Source: Cylicocyclus nassatus
Lineage: Eukaryota; Nematoda; Chromadorea; Rhabditida; Strongylidae
DNA: 64,000 bases
Direction of reading: 5' to 3'
Assembly (NCBI GenBank): GCA_958299035.1
Contig: CATQJL010000305.1
Coordinates: 74,368,792-74,432,791 of the forward strand
The notes under the pieces were generated by a model that did not search any database, was not told the origin of the DNA, and saw only the letters and a list, made by a program, of their open reading frames with translations. Within the stretch, counting starts at the first letter, position 1. Each line of letters opens with the position of its first letter. The position numbers and the translations under genes are program-made. This document shows positions 44,931 through 57,864 of the stretch, one piece after another.

Positions 44931-45507
44931 GTCGGTTGATGCAAAAATTGCGTCGTTCCATCTTATCGTTACTTAATATCTTGCTCTCAACGAATTTGCA
45001 CAAACTCAATTTTGCTATATTGAGGAACTTTTTTCTTTGTCATAGTGTCTTTGCCGCTCTCTAATACGGAGCAGCTTTTGAGATGGAAGCAGAAGAGTAA
45101 AATTACTTCAACAATAGTCATTTTGAGTTAAGCTGCGAAAAATCTGAAACTTGCGATAAAAATCGAGGCAAGCTGCAATATAAGTCTTTTGATCCACCCT
45201 CTCCAACAATGCAAAAGTATCAAAAGGCATCCCTGTTTGAAAGGGGCGGTCAAAGAAGTTACTATACTGCTTGCCGGGAATTTTACCGCAAGTTTCAAAT
45301 TTTTAGCAGCCTAATTTAGTTCGATCGAAGTTGAAGTAATTTTATGCTCTTGCTTCCATCTCAGAAGCTACCCTTATTCGAAAGCAGACACTGTCACAAG
45401 GAAAAGTGGTTCCTCTAACGAGCAAAATTAAGTTTGGGCAAATCCGTTGAAAGAGCAAGAAGTTATGATTTTTCAAAAATGAAACGACAGAACATTTGCA
45501 TCCCTAA
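44931..45507. mobile_element. Eroded mariner-like inverted-repeat element
   Basis: The left end (GTCGGTTGATGCAAAAATTG) and right end (reverse complement TTAGGGATGCAAATGTTCTG) are degraded TTAGGTTGATGC termini flanked by TA. Inner arms match over about 250 bp, including TGAGATGGAAGCA and AAAATTACTTCAAC in opposite directions. No coding capacity. Confidence 0.65.
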
Positions 45508-46319
45508 TATAATCTAGCTTGCGTGGAGAGCTATGAACTAGAGATTATGCATGATTCTCATATGAATTATTGACCGAAATGAAAAGGGCTATCATGGAAG
45601 AATAGTCTATCATATATTATACAGATCTTTGCGCGAATATACGATAACCATCATAAACGTCATAATAGTCATCTAAGCTTTCCATCTTTGTTGCCCTGCG
45701 CTTATGCATTGGAAGTTATAAGCAATGCGAAAACTGAGTCAAATGGCTCATGAGATTCGTGAGTGGACCAAATAGAGAGAACGAATTTGCCTTCGGCGCT
45801 AGAACCTACAGATGTCAAGTAGAATTCACGTGAAATTCCTAAGAAATCTGGGGGCTTCCTTTATTCAACACGCTCTGTAAGCTCTGCTTTAAGCTTCCGA
45901 CATTCTTAGAGAATTCTCATAACAAAAAACTTGCGAGTTCCCTGATAGCAATGATGAAGTAAGTACAATACAGTCAATCCAGGTTAACTCAGGTCATTAA
46001 TCAAACATAATCAAGCGGTCTTCTTTATCTTCTTGTTTTTGGAGACGCGCAGCTTGTAAGTGTAGTTCGTCGTGTAGATGTACGATACCTAGGAATGGGG
46101 ATTGGTCGCACTGTTTCGTAGGAGCATGGGAGTGGGACTTGCGGTCGGCCCTGCAGACGAATCTCGAACAACATTGATGGAGACTGAATTGAGGGCATCC
46201 GCGAGGCATTTCGTCTCGTGCGCTTCTTGTTCTTCCTAGTAGTAGTTGGATAGTTGTTTCTCTTTAGTGATTGTGTATGTTATTTTTTTTTTGTTCTATA
46301 AAAATCTGATGTAATCTAG

Positions 46320-46611
46320 TTACGCTTTTTGATTGGCGTTGTATCGTGCGAATATCGCGTTGAAGGCGTCGAGCAGATGTGCCTGGAAGTGCGCAGGGGC
46401 GTAGACGTGCAAGATCTTGGAGTTAGGAATTGTAGTGTCAGGCGGACTTGCACTAGGGGAGGTGTGCTCAAAAAACCGAACCGCAGCATAGCGAAAGGCG
46501 AGCGCTGGCTGTCGCAGTACCGGTCGCGCTCCTGTATTCTTGACATGATCGTTCCGCTGAGGCGTTGATAAGTGGAGATATCGATATACCGGACAGACAG
46601 AGGGTTACATG
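46320..46611 (-). CDS. Open frame of unknown function, possibly a 3' exon or retroelement remnant
   Basis: 94 codons are open without an ATG, ending SKILHVYAPAHFQAHLLDAF and NAIFARYNANQKA plus stop. Composition is more balanced and GC-richer than its surroundings. A CCTCAG acceptor-like site lies inside it at about 46563. An A-rich run follows downstream. Further open frames continue at 45997-46209. No family is recognised; a decayed retroelement is possible. Confidence 0.25.
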
Positions 46612-46812
46612 ATCTTTCGTTCTGCCTTTTTTAGTGCGTTCAATTTATCGTGTTTGATTTGCGCTTGGAACCGGATTGAGCTATAAATTCAGCGCGGAGA
46701 GCAGGGAAGGAAGACAACGGGAAGTGAGGGTGTCCATTGAGCCCCCATTATTTGAAACTTTAGAGGCCTCAAAATTTGAGAGCAGCACGATATCACAACA
46801 GTTAGGGAATTT

Positions 46813-46914
46813 ATACACACATTTTCGTAATCATACTGGTAGTCCTAGCAAAGGCTTTGGTGCTGGTGTATACACATTTTTGTAATCATATGATAGTCTT
46901 AGCAAAGGCCTCGG
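46813..46914. repeat. Two-copy direct repeat of about 55 bp
   Basis: TACACACATTTTCGTAATCA at 46813 recurs as TACACATTTTTGTAATCAT near 46870, each followed by a (G)TCNTAGCAAAGGC block and GGTGCT. Confidence 0.7.
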
Positions 46915-46979
46915 TGCTTCACCTCAAATACCAATTTCGGAGAAAATTCACAAGGGAAGCGTGTCTAGTTGAGGTAGCG

Positions 46980-47385
46980 TTTTCAAATGAGACTCGTACC
47001 ACTTTGGAGAGCATTGCACGGTGGCTCTAAATCTGCCTTCATTATCTGCCAAGCGTTTCTGGACGCCGAGTTATGACCGTTTCTTTAGATCGAAAAATGA
47101 ATGGAAAATTAAGGCAAAATTATTTGTTACAATCTTTCCAGCGCTCGGATAAAGCAATGTTAATTTTCAGCATATTAGACAAAATGTACCAATTGCATGA
47201 ACTGCTCCGATACTCAACACTGGACAATTTGAACAAATTTGGGCGTTTTTACCCCCGTTTAGCACTAAATTTTTTGACCCGGAAAACGCCCATAACTCGG
47301 CGTCCAGAGGCGCTTGGCAGATATTGAAGGCAGGCCTGGAATCACTGTACAATACTCTCCGAAGCAGTATGGGTCTCATCTGAAA
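46980..47385. mobile_element. Foldback element with about 110-bp inverted repeats
   Basis: Left TTTTCAAATGAGACTCGTAC and right (reverse complement) TTTTCAGATGAGACCCATAC begin inverted arms that continue through GGACGCCGAGTTATG and its inverse near 47300. The spacer is about 180 bp and lacks an ORF. No clear target duplication. Confidence 0.7.
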
Positions 47386-48455
47386 AGGCCACTTCGATTA
47401 AACACCCTTCATTTGTCAATTTAATTATATATATGGACAGGGAAAGGAGCTAAAGGGTCAAAGATAGATAACACTTACGTTCAAGTCTTGTTTTTTGATA
47501 AACAAGGAAACAGCGCTGTCAAAACTTTTACCAAGCAAACCATTACGAAATCAAACAACGACATGGTTTTCAATAATAGAGGCGCAGATCGCCCATATTT
47601 TTATTAAAGGAGGTTTTTGTGGCAGAAAAACGTATCACTAGGAGAATAATTTCCGCTATGGCTCATATAACTATTTCGAGCATTACACATAATAACATAG
47701 CAACATACTGTGATCTCACTTATTGATGCTTGAAATTAAAGTTTATAAATGCCTAGGACGAGACAAACATAACAGCAATCAAGAGAAAATAGAGATATTC
47801 TGTCCGTGATGCAAGCCATGCCTTACTCAACATCATCAATCAAATGCTCGTCGCTACCTTACAATCTCCGCGTAAACAAATTTCGAGCAACAAAAAATAT
47901 TTTTCAAAATAATGTCCTACGGATCAATCTCTACAATGTCGACCTATGGATGTGACTATCGAATTATTGGAAATAAAAAAGCATTTTCATATATTATTTG
48001 ATAATAACTAAAATTGATTAGGTTTGCAGAGCGTCAAACAATGTTAGCAAAGATAAATTTTCCCAAGTTCCGCGTAAATATGTGTCCTATAATTTTAACC
48101 ATTACGTTCTTAAACATTGGACTAAAGATTGTGATTTAACCACTCCTTGACTTTCATCAATTTCTAGCCAAAAAACTGTAAAAATGGCTCTTAACATGCA
48201 GGAAATCACCTTAGCTTTCATCGAAGATTTAAACAAATAGATGTTCATAGCTTGAGATGAGGATATGATGAGAGAAGGAAGTAGCGGATACGAAAAAAAT
48301 GAGAATCTATGAGGAAAGCTACGAAGAGTTTCTTTGAAAGTGAAGTTCAAGGTAGAGTTCGTGTTTCTTTTGTCTCAAAAACTGAGAAAATCCCACTAGG
48401 TGACTTTGGCAGAACAAATTGCGGTCATGCAAATGTTATCTGTGTTGTTCATCTA
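47386..48455. other. AT-rich stretch, nothing recognised
   Basis: Only short frames without start context or motifs on either strand. Confidence 0.4.
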
Positions 48456-49211
48456 TTAGGTTGGTCCAAAAGTTCGTTCGCACCATTTTTTCGGAAAGTC
48501 ATAACTCTCTGCTTGTATCTGCCTGTAATAAGTTTTATTAGAACAAAGAATTCAGTCTAACACTCAACTAGGTTCTATTAAGCACAGTTGCACAGTCAAA
48601 AATGCAGAAAATGCATGAAAATCACACAATTCTTGGTATTTCAGGCAAGCTTTTTCGATCCAAAAATGTTACGATAATTATCGAAACAAACACAGTCATA
48701 GCTTCTATGATTTTTTCTTGTCTAAAGCAAATTCTGTGCTATCGAATGTCCCCATGAAAAGTCGATTTGTGAGGGGAATGCTTGTGTTTTTCACAGAAAT
48801 CAATCTGCTCTCAGTCAGTACTACTCAGTTAGGAAACGGATGTTGTAAAACCTAGGTTCATGACCGTTTTGATTTCATCTGTAAGATCTTTAGACTTTTT
48901 TGAGCTAACGGAAAATCACTAACCTTAATATCTCTTTTGTTTCTAATTCTCGCATTTTCTCGTTGGCGATTTATGGCGAAAGTGTGCTGTAAAGCGTAAC
49001 TTCTAGAAATTTTGGCGTTTTCGCGGAAATATCAAACTTGTGTGATTTTTCTAGTTTCTAATGCTTTCACTTGCTCATACTGATAAACGCCAGAGGTACT
49101 GCTGAAAAGAGTATGATCCCTCAAACAAAAATCATTCCAAAAAGTTTATTGAGAGGCAAGGATATTGTTATCTTTTGAAAAAAAGGCGCACAAACTTTCG
49201 GACCAACCCAA
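48456..49211. mobile_element. Mariner-like non-autonomous element, TTAGGTTGGTCC termini
   Basis: It starts TTAGGTTGGTCCAAAAGTTC and ends GGACCAACCCAA, with TA on both sides. The inverted ends match over about 25 bp. Interior frames show no DDE transposase. Confidence 0.75.
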
Positions 49212-49213
49212 TA

Positions 49214-52200
49214 TCTAGATGAAAATTTTCATATTTATTTATATCGATTTATGTTTTCGTTTCTCAAATAGCATTCGCTCCCACAGGACACGGATGTACC
49301 AACAGCTTGGAAGCTCCACTTTTTCGAGTGACTCTCTGTGCCTTTCTCACAAACTTGAAGGTCGAAGAGGTTTTAGTACAAAAAATGTGGCAATTTCCGG
49401 CGAAGTCGAAGTCAAAGCTCAAAAGGAGACAATGTCGAATTTTCGAAACACTAAGAAATCAAAAATCTGCATCTGCTTTACTTCAGCAATGAGGCGAAGA
49501 ATGGTCGCAGTGAATGGGCGGAGTTTGAAAGTTCGGAACATTCTTATAGACTACGAAGGTTTCTGAAAGCTAAAGCACCGCCCCAAGCTAAGAAAATTTG
49601 CTCGAGAAACGTTAACATTGCATTCAACATCGCGGGAACGATTCGTGCTAGAAAAAACTGAGGTGAAGGTGAAGTGTCAATCATTAATGAGCCTAAGTGT
49701 CAGTGCTACAAATTGAAAGCAGCTGCTTTGTAGCGAAAAACTCTAAGAAAATAGCTACGGACAAAGTTCTTGCATTCTTGGAATACTGCGGATCTGGTGA
49801 TGGTCGTCGCCGGATGCACCGAAGACTAACGAGCTTTGAGGTGAATAATTGGCCTGAGATGTGCGTCGATGCGATTGCAGCGACTCATCAAGTGGATTAT
49901 AAAATGGTTCATTTAATCCACATGAACAGCACACACGCGAGTAGAAATCGTGATCTTCAGCCGAAATGACTGCTGCACAGAATAAAAAAAGAATTCCTTG
50001 TTAGCTAGTGATTTTTGAATACCTTGAGATCTTACAAATAGGGCTTCCTTGCAGATAAGTCCAACTAAAAAAAAGTCCGGCGCAGATCAGACCGCTTTGG
50101 TCTTATCTGACAAGATTTTGGGGTAGTTATAATGGAAAAATGGACTTGCCGTAGAGCGAACTTCACTGGAGAGGATTTACCTAGGTCACAAATGTGGCCT
50201 TATAGTAAGATATTGGATAAAAGTTCTAACGCCGATATCAAAACGGTGAATTTCATTCTACTTCAAAATTAACGTAGCACTAGGTAATTAAAGTCTAAAG
50301 GTTGTCTAACATTCGCAAAATGCACTAAGCTACTGTACTATCTTCTTCGAAGTTATGAATGCTCGTCCATTCGATATCATATTCTATTCTCAAATGCCTA
50401 ATTAGAAATTCATTCATACTAAATGAATACAAACCAGCTAATTTTACGAAACTTTAAAATCGGGAATATAATATGTATGAAAAATATGCCTTTGTATAGA
50501 TACGAACAACGAACTATTACGAGCTTTTCCTCTTCGAAGCACCCATGGTTGTACAACACTTTCAGAAGAATCATAATCTCCTCTAGCTTCAATAAATTCT
50601 TATGATTAAAAAATGTTTTGAAAAAAGAAGTTCTGCGCTTTTTGGTACCGTCTATAGAGTCTGTAGAATTCCAATACAGTCTGTTCCAATTAGCAAAGTA
50701 ATCGATTTTCCTTTCAATGTAATAACGATTTAGAATTGTTTCAAACTGTTGCACCCTCCTTTTCGTATTGTGGTTTGTGGTTTCAGGACACGAGGAGCAG
50801 TAATATTTTATTGGCTACGGGAAACAATGACTGAAGAGAAGGATGAATGTTCTCGAGGGGGGCCCTTATATAGTCAGGTAATGATGATTGTCAACAACTT
50901 AAGAAACATTTTATTTTATAGAAAACTACATTACAGGTTATGCAAGCAGCTAGATTTTAATGGTAATGTCAACACTCTACAACAAAAATCTAGCGAGATA
51001 AGAAGTACCAGAAATGGGAAGTTTACGAGCCTGCTTGCCTGGAGCCACTTTAATGCTCTCAGAAAACGAGAGCTATTTAACTCAAAAAAAAACTTCTTCC
51101 AAACCTCGTGACTGCGGAACTACTCACTAATTTCGGTGTGCTAACTCTGAGAATAGGGAAAAAAGAGCTAGGATGTTTTGCTGTGGTTAAGAGGAGTGGC
51201 TCGATCATATCGTTTTATGCCCTAACGATGGGAATGACAAACCATGGTCCACTTTCATTTCAAGCTTATGCATGCTCTGCACCATATACGGCACCCTAAA
51301 CACAAATGCTCTCTGATTTATTGGATATAAAGTTCCTAAGACAGCCTACAGCCTACCATAAAATTTTATAGAAGTAAAGGTGGCTACTTCTGGGTTTTTT
51401 CCTCTTTTTTTTAGTATTCTGATTCGAGGTGAAAATAGTAGGAAACGAACTCTTGAACCCTCCCATCAACCTAACCTACGAATCAAAAAAAAAAATGGTA
51501 AAGTTCAAACACTCTTCAAAATGTTAGCTATAATTATCTCCGACATCGCTTACTAAGGGATGCACAAATCCACCTTTTTGTCCAAAATTGACGATGCTCA
51601 TGAGTATGATATAAATAATGTAAGTATTCTGCGTTGAAGTCAAAATATGTCAAATTGCAAAGATAATCAACCTTAAATCTTCGAAATTCGATGAAAACCA
51701 TATATTATACAATACATTACAGTACAATTGTATGTACATCTAAATACTAAATATTTTGAGATGGGGGTCCTGCTGATAAGCTTTTAAACATATCATTATT
51801 TCAACGTTTATAGATTGATTAAACTATGCGATCTCGAGCAAGGAAAGAAATTTTTAAGTGCAAATCCCTCCAATTCTATAGCACATGCTTCTGTTTCAAT
51901 TCTCTAAGGATTTACAAAAGCCAATGCTTCCCTTTCACAGAATTGAATTTTCCTCGTGGGAGTAATTGTGGTAGTTGCGAGTCTTAGATGATGGAATAGT
52001 AATGGAAACGTACATATATCATCAGAAGCTTGAGTAACTCTTTTTTACTAAATATGATTGGCTTTTTGCTAACGGACAGTTAGCAGTTAAGCCCCCATTT
52101 GAGGATAACAAAAGTATACAGCCCATCTTTTCAAATGGCACTGCCTAAACAGCTCTGATTACCATCCACTCAGCGAAACATCTAGCCTCCTTCTACATCC

Positions 52201-52359
52201 GAAAATTTACCTCTTAAAAAAAGTCCTCCAAATAGAGATGCAAGTTTTCAAGATAACAGGATCTTATCCCCTCCCTCCCATCAATAAGCCTACTTTGTAG
52301 GCTATTACCCACCTTATTACGTAACTGGTTTGGGTCTGGTTTTTTTTCAAACACATTTG
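49214..52359. other. Stretch with only weak open frames
   Basis: Plus frames at 49219-49566 and 49697-49969 and a minus frame at 50419-50754 (GTG start only) are open for 90-115 codons without domains. At 50787-50957 a possible exon pair exists with a 58-nt GT-AG intron (ending GGPLYSQ then VMQAARF, stop), but no upstream exon was found. CATCAACCTAACC at about 51468 could be one end of a lost mariner-like element. Confidence 0.25.
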
Positions 52360-52781
52360 CACAAGGTCAGCTCAAAATGACTTGCCCGAAGTTTTTTTTT
52401 CTTTCTTAGATCGTAACATTTTGTAGAGTTTGGCACTCTCCTCCAGCATGTCGGATGAGCGAGGCGGCCAGTATACTCGCTTTCCGAACTTCCGGCATAC
52501 TCCTACTGAATTCCCAAGGTCGTTTTTGCTGGCAAGCGAGGAGGGCATGGGTACAAACTCCGTCGAATTATATTTCCTGGTAGTGTCTGCTTGGGCAAAA
52601 ACCTTAGTGCTTGTAATTTTTATTAACTTATAACTGGACCTGAATTGAATATGATTTTGTTGTAAATATATGTATATACTTTGTGTTTCTTTAAAGAATA
52701 TGTGTATCTCAACTGCTCCTTTAGTCTTACTTTGTAGCACGCCTTAGAGCGTAAGAATAAATAAATAAAAAATAAATAAAC
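52360..52781 (+). mobile_element. 3' end fragment of a non-LTR retrotransposon
   Basis: The segment ends CTTAGAGCGTAAGAATAAAT followed by AAATAAATAAA-type repeats, a typical RTE-like tail. The upstream 400 bp has balanced composition and open frames on both strands but no recognisable RT part. The length of the fragment is a guess. Confidence 0.4.
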
Positions 52782-53750
52782 ATTACATAAGCTAGCTTTT
52801 AGCTTTCAGTGCAAAACTAAAAGAAACCTAAAACTGCCAATTGAAAGTTGCATAAAAAAGACATAGGTTAAAAGATAGACATACAGCTTGGAAATACACG
52901 AAAAGATAGCATATTCTACAAGAAAAGTACAATTTGGTTGCTAGAGAAATTGGTTTATTTTATTCACAGACTCATGCTTCCCATGAATTCGTACAGACGC
53001 GCATGTTTCGTTAACAAAACCTGGGAAATCTATAGGCTTAATATTAGGCATGGTTGGCTAGGAATTGAAGTTTGGAACCATAATCCTTGAGCTTTGTTAT
53101 CAGATATAAGTGAAGTACAAGGAATGATCAACTGCGATACAGATAATAGAACTGAAGCGAAGTTGGCAAAAAATTTAGTGAATCCATCCATAAAGTTATC
53201 CCAAATATGTCTGAGGATATGAAAGTCGATATTATAGGATTTAAGATTATTTTTTGAATCAGGTACAAGATTGATGCCACCCATACAGCTACTAGATATT
53301 GTAATTTTTTTTTTGACTCTATCCATTTAAATAAACGCAACCATCGTAAAATTCACAGATATATGGTATATAAAAAAGAAATTCCTAGTTGTCCCGTTAC
53401 TTGAGTGTTAGGCCATCTTTCTTCACTGTTTTGCAATTTTCGAGAGTTTATCCTCTCATTCATTTTTCAATAGCGCACTATGTACTTGATTCTTCTTCGT
53501 TGAAATCGCTTCAGGCGAAATGCTCCAAATGCTTGAGTGTTCTTTTCACAAATTGCATGCAAATTTGTTAAACATCCACGTGAGAGCGTTTTCGTCTTTT
53601 CGGACAAACTTTCTTCGGGAAAACTCTCGGAGATGTTTGCATAATTTCATTCTTGAGGTGAAAGTCCAATCTTTACCTGACAAAAGTTCTTAGGTGGTCA
53701 GGAAAGCATGCAGAAAGATTTGACTACTCGATTCTTGATCTATGAATATA

Positions 53751-53940
53751 TTAGGTTGATGCAAAAGTAATGGCCGATTTTCCAAGCCTTTTTTCAGGGC
53801 AACTTTTTTCCATCAATTCTTCTTCTTTACAATAGTTGTAGTACACCGTCGCGAAGCTTTTTTCATGCTCTATCTAACGGTGCTTGAAATGAGCTCTCAT
53901 CCTCATCTTATATATAAAGCTGAATGTCTGTTTGTCTGTA

Positions 53941-53971
<31 letters not shown>

Positions 53972-55618
53972 GTGTACGTATGTTCCGAATAGAAAATTCC
54001 ATTTCTGAACCGATCCGGACCAAACTTGGCACACATACACTACGGGCCCCGGCGGGTGTCATAGGTTACTTTTCGTCATCGATCGATATCGATTTTATCG
54101 ATTTTTATCGATTTTTTTGCTGAGTTCACCTACGGGGCTGGGAGTTGGCACAGGGGGGTAATCGAGCATGGGGATTCCGAATACAATATTGGTTTTCAGG
54201 ATTATCGATTACTTTTATCGATTTTATCGATTTTTTTGCAAAGTTTGAGCTAGGGGGCTGGGAGTTGGCACAGGGGGGTAATCGAGCATGCTGATCATCC
54301 CCAAGGGGGGTGATCAGCATGCTCGAACACCCCTGTGCCAAATTCCAGCCCCCTAGCTCAAATTTTCAAAAAATCGATAAAATCGATAAAAGTAATGGAC
54401 GATCTTGAAAACTAATATTGTATTCGTAATCTGCATGCTCGATTACCCTCTGTGCAAACTCCCAGCCCCGCAGGTCAAACTTTGCAAAAAAATCGATAAA
54501 ATTGATAAAAGTAATGGACGATCCTGAAAACTAATATTGTATTCGGAATCCCCATGCTCACTTCCCCCCTGTGCCAACTCCTAGCCCTGTAGGTGAACTC
54601 TGCCAAAAAATCGATAAAATCAATAAAAGCAATCGATAATTCTGAAAACTAATATTGTATTCGGAATCCCCATGCTCACTTCCCCCCTGTGCCAACCCCT
54701 AGCCCTGTAGGTGAACTCTGCGAAAAAATCGATAAAAATCGGTAAGATCGACATCGATCGATAACGAAAAGTGGACTGTGACACGCGCCGGGGCCCGAAG
54801 TGTATGTGTGCCAAGTTTGGTCCGGATACGGCGGAGCCGGGTAAGCCAGCTAGTCTCTTATAAAGTTGCTGAGCTTCAAATAACCGCATCCAAATTCAGA
54901 ATTTCGTTACATTCACTTTTCCGGCCAGAATTCAAGCGCGTATCAATGGGATTTCTTCGAAAATTAACTGTTGCATGTAATAGAAATTGTCTACATTATG
55001 CATACTTGACTGCATTTTTTGAAGTTATCCAGACTGAGATATCGGCGCCTAAATATGGGTAGCTGTTGCGGTCATTTTATGACCCATAATTATCTTCTGA
55101 GGACGTCAGTCGCCGAAGCTTTGCCCAATTCTGTAAGCGTAGGGCTAGGACATTTATTAGCAGTTTTTGAAAAAAACATTCAGCTGTTCAGTACGTAAAA
55201 AATCATAAAATCCTATATTCCGTGCTTTGAGGCACACTGAAAAAACGTTGAAAAAACTGGAAAATTTTAAATTTTAATTTTTTCTCTCTCAAAAACTTTT
55301 TTGTCCGAATTCTTTTTATTGTATTTTGTACTACTGGCTTGCGGCTACAAGATAGGCCACTTATCATTCATATAAAGAAACTTTGAAGGAAGTTATAAAT
55401 TGTCAAAGACAAGGTTCTAGCAGAAGAACCTTTTTTGTCTTTTAGTCCGTATTTCTCTTCCCGTTTATGGTTTGAGTATAAATAAATAAGTGCTGTATTG
55501 CGAAAGGTTTGCTGCTTTTGGGGATCTTTACCGCATTCAGAAATGTGGATCTTTTAGAAAGTTATAGCACGTCAAAGTGAGAATTCGCAAATCGGCCATT
55601 CCTTTTGCATCAACCTAA
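53751..55618. mobile_element. Mariner-like element, TTAGG termini, carrying a Helitron insertion
   Basis: It starts TTAGGTTGATGCAAAAGTAA and ends with TTTTGCATCAACCTAA. TA lies on both sides (53749-53750 and 55619-55620). The ends match inverted over about 32 bp. Without the 948-bp Helitron at 53906-54853 it is 920 bp, close to the 988-bp element at 21256. No transposase frame. Confidence 0.85.
53906..54853 (+). mobile_element. Non-autonomous Helitron with canonical ends
   Basis: The 5' end TCTTATATATAAAGCTGAAT is preceded by A. The 3' end is hairpin CGGCGGAGCCG, then GGTAAGCCAGCTAG, followed by T. This is the exact Helitron A/T insertion signature. A TCTG tetranucleotide run follows the 5' end (53930-53975). 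The interior has about 125-bp units (TCGATTTTATCGATTTTTTT) arranged as an inverted repeat about 54300, where GCTGATCATCCCC meets its inverse. It lacks Rep/helicase. Confidence 0.9.
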
Positions 55619-57549
55619 TAGCTAGTAAGAACAATTTTACGCAATATAGATTGAAACTAATTTTTAACACAGCTATATTTCTATTTATCCTATTGGTCGG
55701 AATTGCAACTTTGAGAGTCCTTAAAAGCACAAAGTTCATAAGAGTTCTTTTGTCAACGCCTGAATTACTTCCTTGTTAGTTAAATCTCCACGAAGCATAT
55801 CTGCCGTAAAAAAACGCCAGTCTTTGAACCGATTGAGCTGAAATTCGCACATGTATGCTTTCGACCCCGGTGGTGGTTTAGGGGCTACTTTTCGCAACAA
55901 TCCACCGAGCTCTCCTATCGATTTACTGATTTGTTAACTCAAATATACAAAAATGAAAACATTTCATGCTTTAATCGATCATTTTTCCATAATCATGTAA
56001 GCAGGTGCAGTAGAGTCCATTTCAATCTCAAGTCGAGATGATGCGGCAATTCGTCTCAAAGCGCTTTTTGCGCATGTTTGAAGAAGTTCAGAAGTAATTT
56101 CACACGTTCTGTTAGCTAAACTAATTTGGAACTTTGGATGAGACCGGGACTACCAGCTAGTAACACATAATGAATATGAAAGCAAGTCTTATCATTTCTG
56201 TTTGAGCACGCGCCAAAATTAAATCATCAAAAGTATTAGCCTTTGACTAGTTTGCAACCGAGTCCGTAACTTTTCGCTGTTTGACAATGGCACGCTCTTT
56301 CGGTATAGTATAGATTGCCATGTGAGCTACAAACTGGCAGAAATCGCTCGCTTTTGAAGAGAAAATAGAAAAAAATCCAGAAGCATTTCGAAAACTAGTA
56401 AAATTCGAGGATTTGTGGGTTTATAAGTAACAAAGCAGTTCTCGACCTAGACCATGCACAATGGTCCGAAATTGTTTATGCATTGTGAATAGAGGTTGAC
56501 TTATTTAGCCCAAACATAAAAAAATTGAATTGACATCTGACCTCCTCAATAAGTCAAAAGACAAGCTGTATGCAAAGCTGCTCGGGGACAAGCTTCAATG
56601 GTTCAAGAGTCGGAATCTCAAAATTTGCCGAAACTTTGCAAGGTGGTTATTTGACCTGCTGAATACGAATATCATATTTGTCTTTGGATTCAACGCCTCT
56701 TTTCTCGTATAGGGTGAGACCCTATAACGTAAAAATACAGTAATCTTCCACTACCATGAAATTCAGCGCCGCTTTTGTGACCAGCATGTCAGATCACCCC
56801 CTACGGCAAGTTTCAGCCAAATCAATAATCTATAGTTTTAGCAGTTGTACCATATACCTACCGTAACTCACTGCGATCTCAGAATTCGGCAGAAATGTAG
56901 CTGGGCATATTGCTTTCGTCATATCCTACATAATGACAAAATTTGAGTGCTTCGTACACTATGAGAGAAAAGTTATAAAAGAAGTTGCAAAACTTAGAAA
57001 ACATAACAAATTACATTAAACATTTGCCAGAACTCTTTATAAACCACTTAAGATATAGAATAGCTAAAATAGCTTGAAAATTTCATTGCAAGATGAATTG
57101 TCTGCAGTTTTGCCCATGTCTGCTGACATGCAGCGAACTTCCGAAAAACTTATTCTCTCAAGAGGCCGATAAATGTTGCGTCACATGAGAAAGTGCCAGA
57201 AAATCCCTGCAAGGTGCTGCTTAATCTCGCTGTACTCCTTCTCACTTTAGCCCAGAAGAAAAATCTTCGATTTTCTGTGCAGTGAGACATTTATATGAAA
57301 TACGCGCGATCATGACTTTCCATTCTCCATTTGTTTTGCGAGCAATGCTTTTCAGGTGGAAAAAATAATATTTAGGAAGCTACTAATGAACATTTTGAGA
57401 TATCATGTTCGAAAAAATGCAAAGAACTTGCAAAACCTTTAAAAGATGGCAAAAAAAAACTGATTTTCAGACAACATTGATAAAGCTTTAACATCGACTC
57501 GAATATCGTGGAACTTGAACTATTTTTTTTAAAAAAGACATTTTGTGAT
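55619..57549. other. AT-rich stretch with a faint Helitron-like fragment
   Basis: 55830-55925 resembles the Helitron 5' interior at low identity (GAACCGATTGAGCTGAAATTC, trimmed, against GAACCGATCCGGACCAAACTT, trimmed; GGGGCTACTTTTCG). Nothing else is recognised. Confidence 0.3.
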
Positions 57550-57720
57550 ATGATACTTTACGCCCTGATTGCTGTAACTTTGACGAATAATGTAGATGCA
57601 ATTCAAGGTGATTTCTACGTTAAAAATAATGATTATCCATCCAATGATACAATGAAATCGAAATCTGGAAATCTGGAAGAATCGTTGAAAACGGTCAAAA
57701 TTCTCCAACTCCCGCCGTAA
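57550..57720 (+). CDS. Possible small secreted peptide (56 aa)
   Basis: The ATG opens MILYALIAVTLTNNVDAI, a plausible signal peptide, followed by QGDFYVKNNDYPSNDTMKSK and ending KILQLPP and stop. The frame is also open upstream of the ATG. There are no cysteines, no introns and no recognised family. Chance is possible in a sequence this short. Confidence 0.25.
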   Translation: MILYALIAVTLTNNVDAIQGDFYVKNNDYPSNDTMKSKSGNLEESLKTVKILQLPP

Positions 57721-57864
57721 ACGCGTGCGGGGCGGCTGCAGCGCATGCAGCACAGTTGCAGTTCCCGCACAGTTCCCAGCACAGTGCGGGAACATTGCGG
57801 GACTGTGCGGGAACAGTTCCGGAACATGGGAATCAGTATGAACCCAGCCTTAGGAGCCGACCTG

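Noticed and set aside
49219..49969. Two plus-strand frames of 90-115 codons that might form a gene
   Set aside because: Two alternative frames overlap in the first part, and I found no GT-AG junction joining the parts in phase.
50419..50754. 111-codon minus-strand frame
   Set aside because: Begins only with GTG, no recognised domain, and an AT-driven residue mix.
52372..52740. 122-codon minus-strand frame
   Set aside because: It is antisense to a segment ending in a retrotransposon tail; more likely a by-product of the element.
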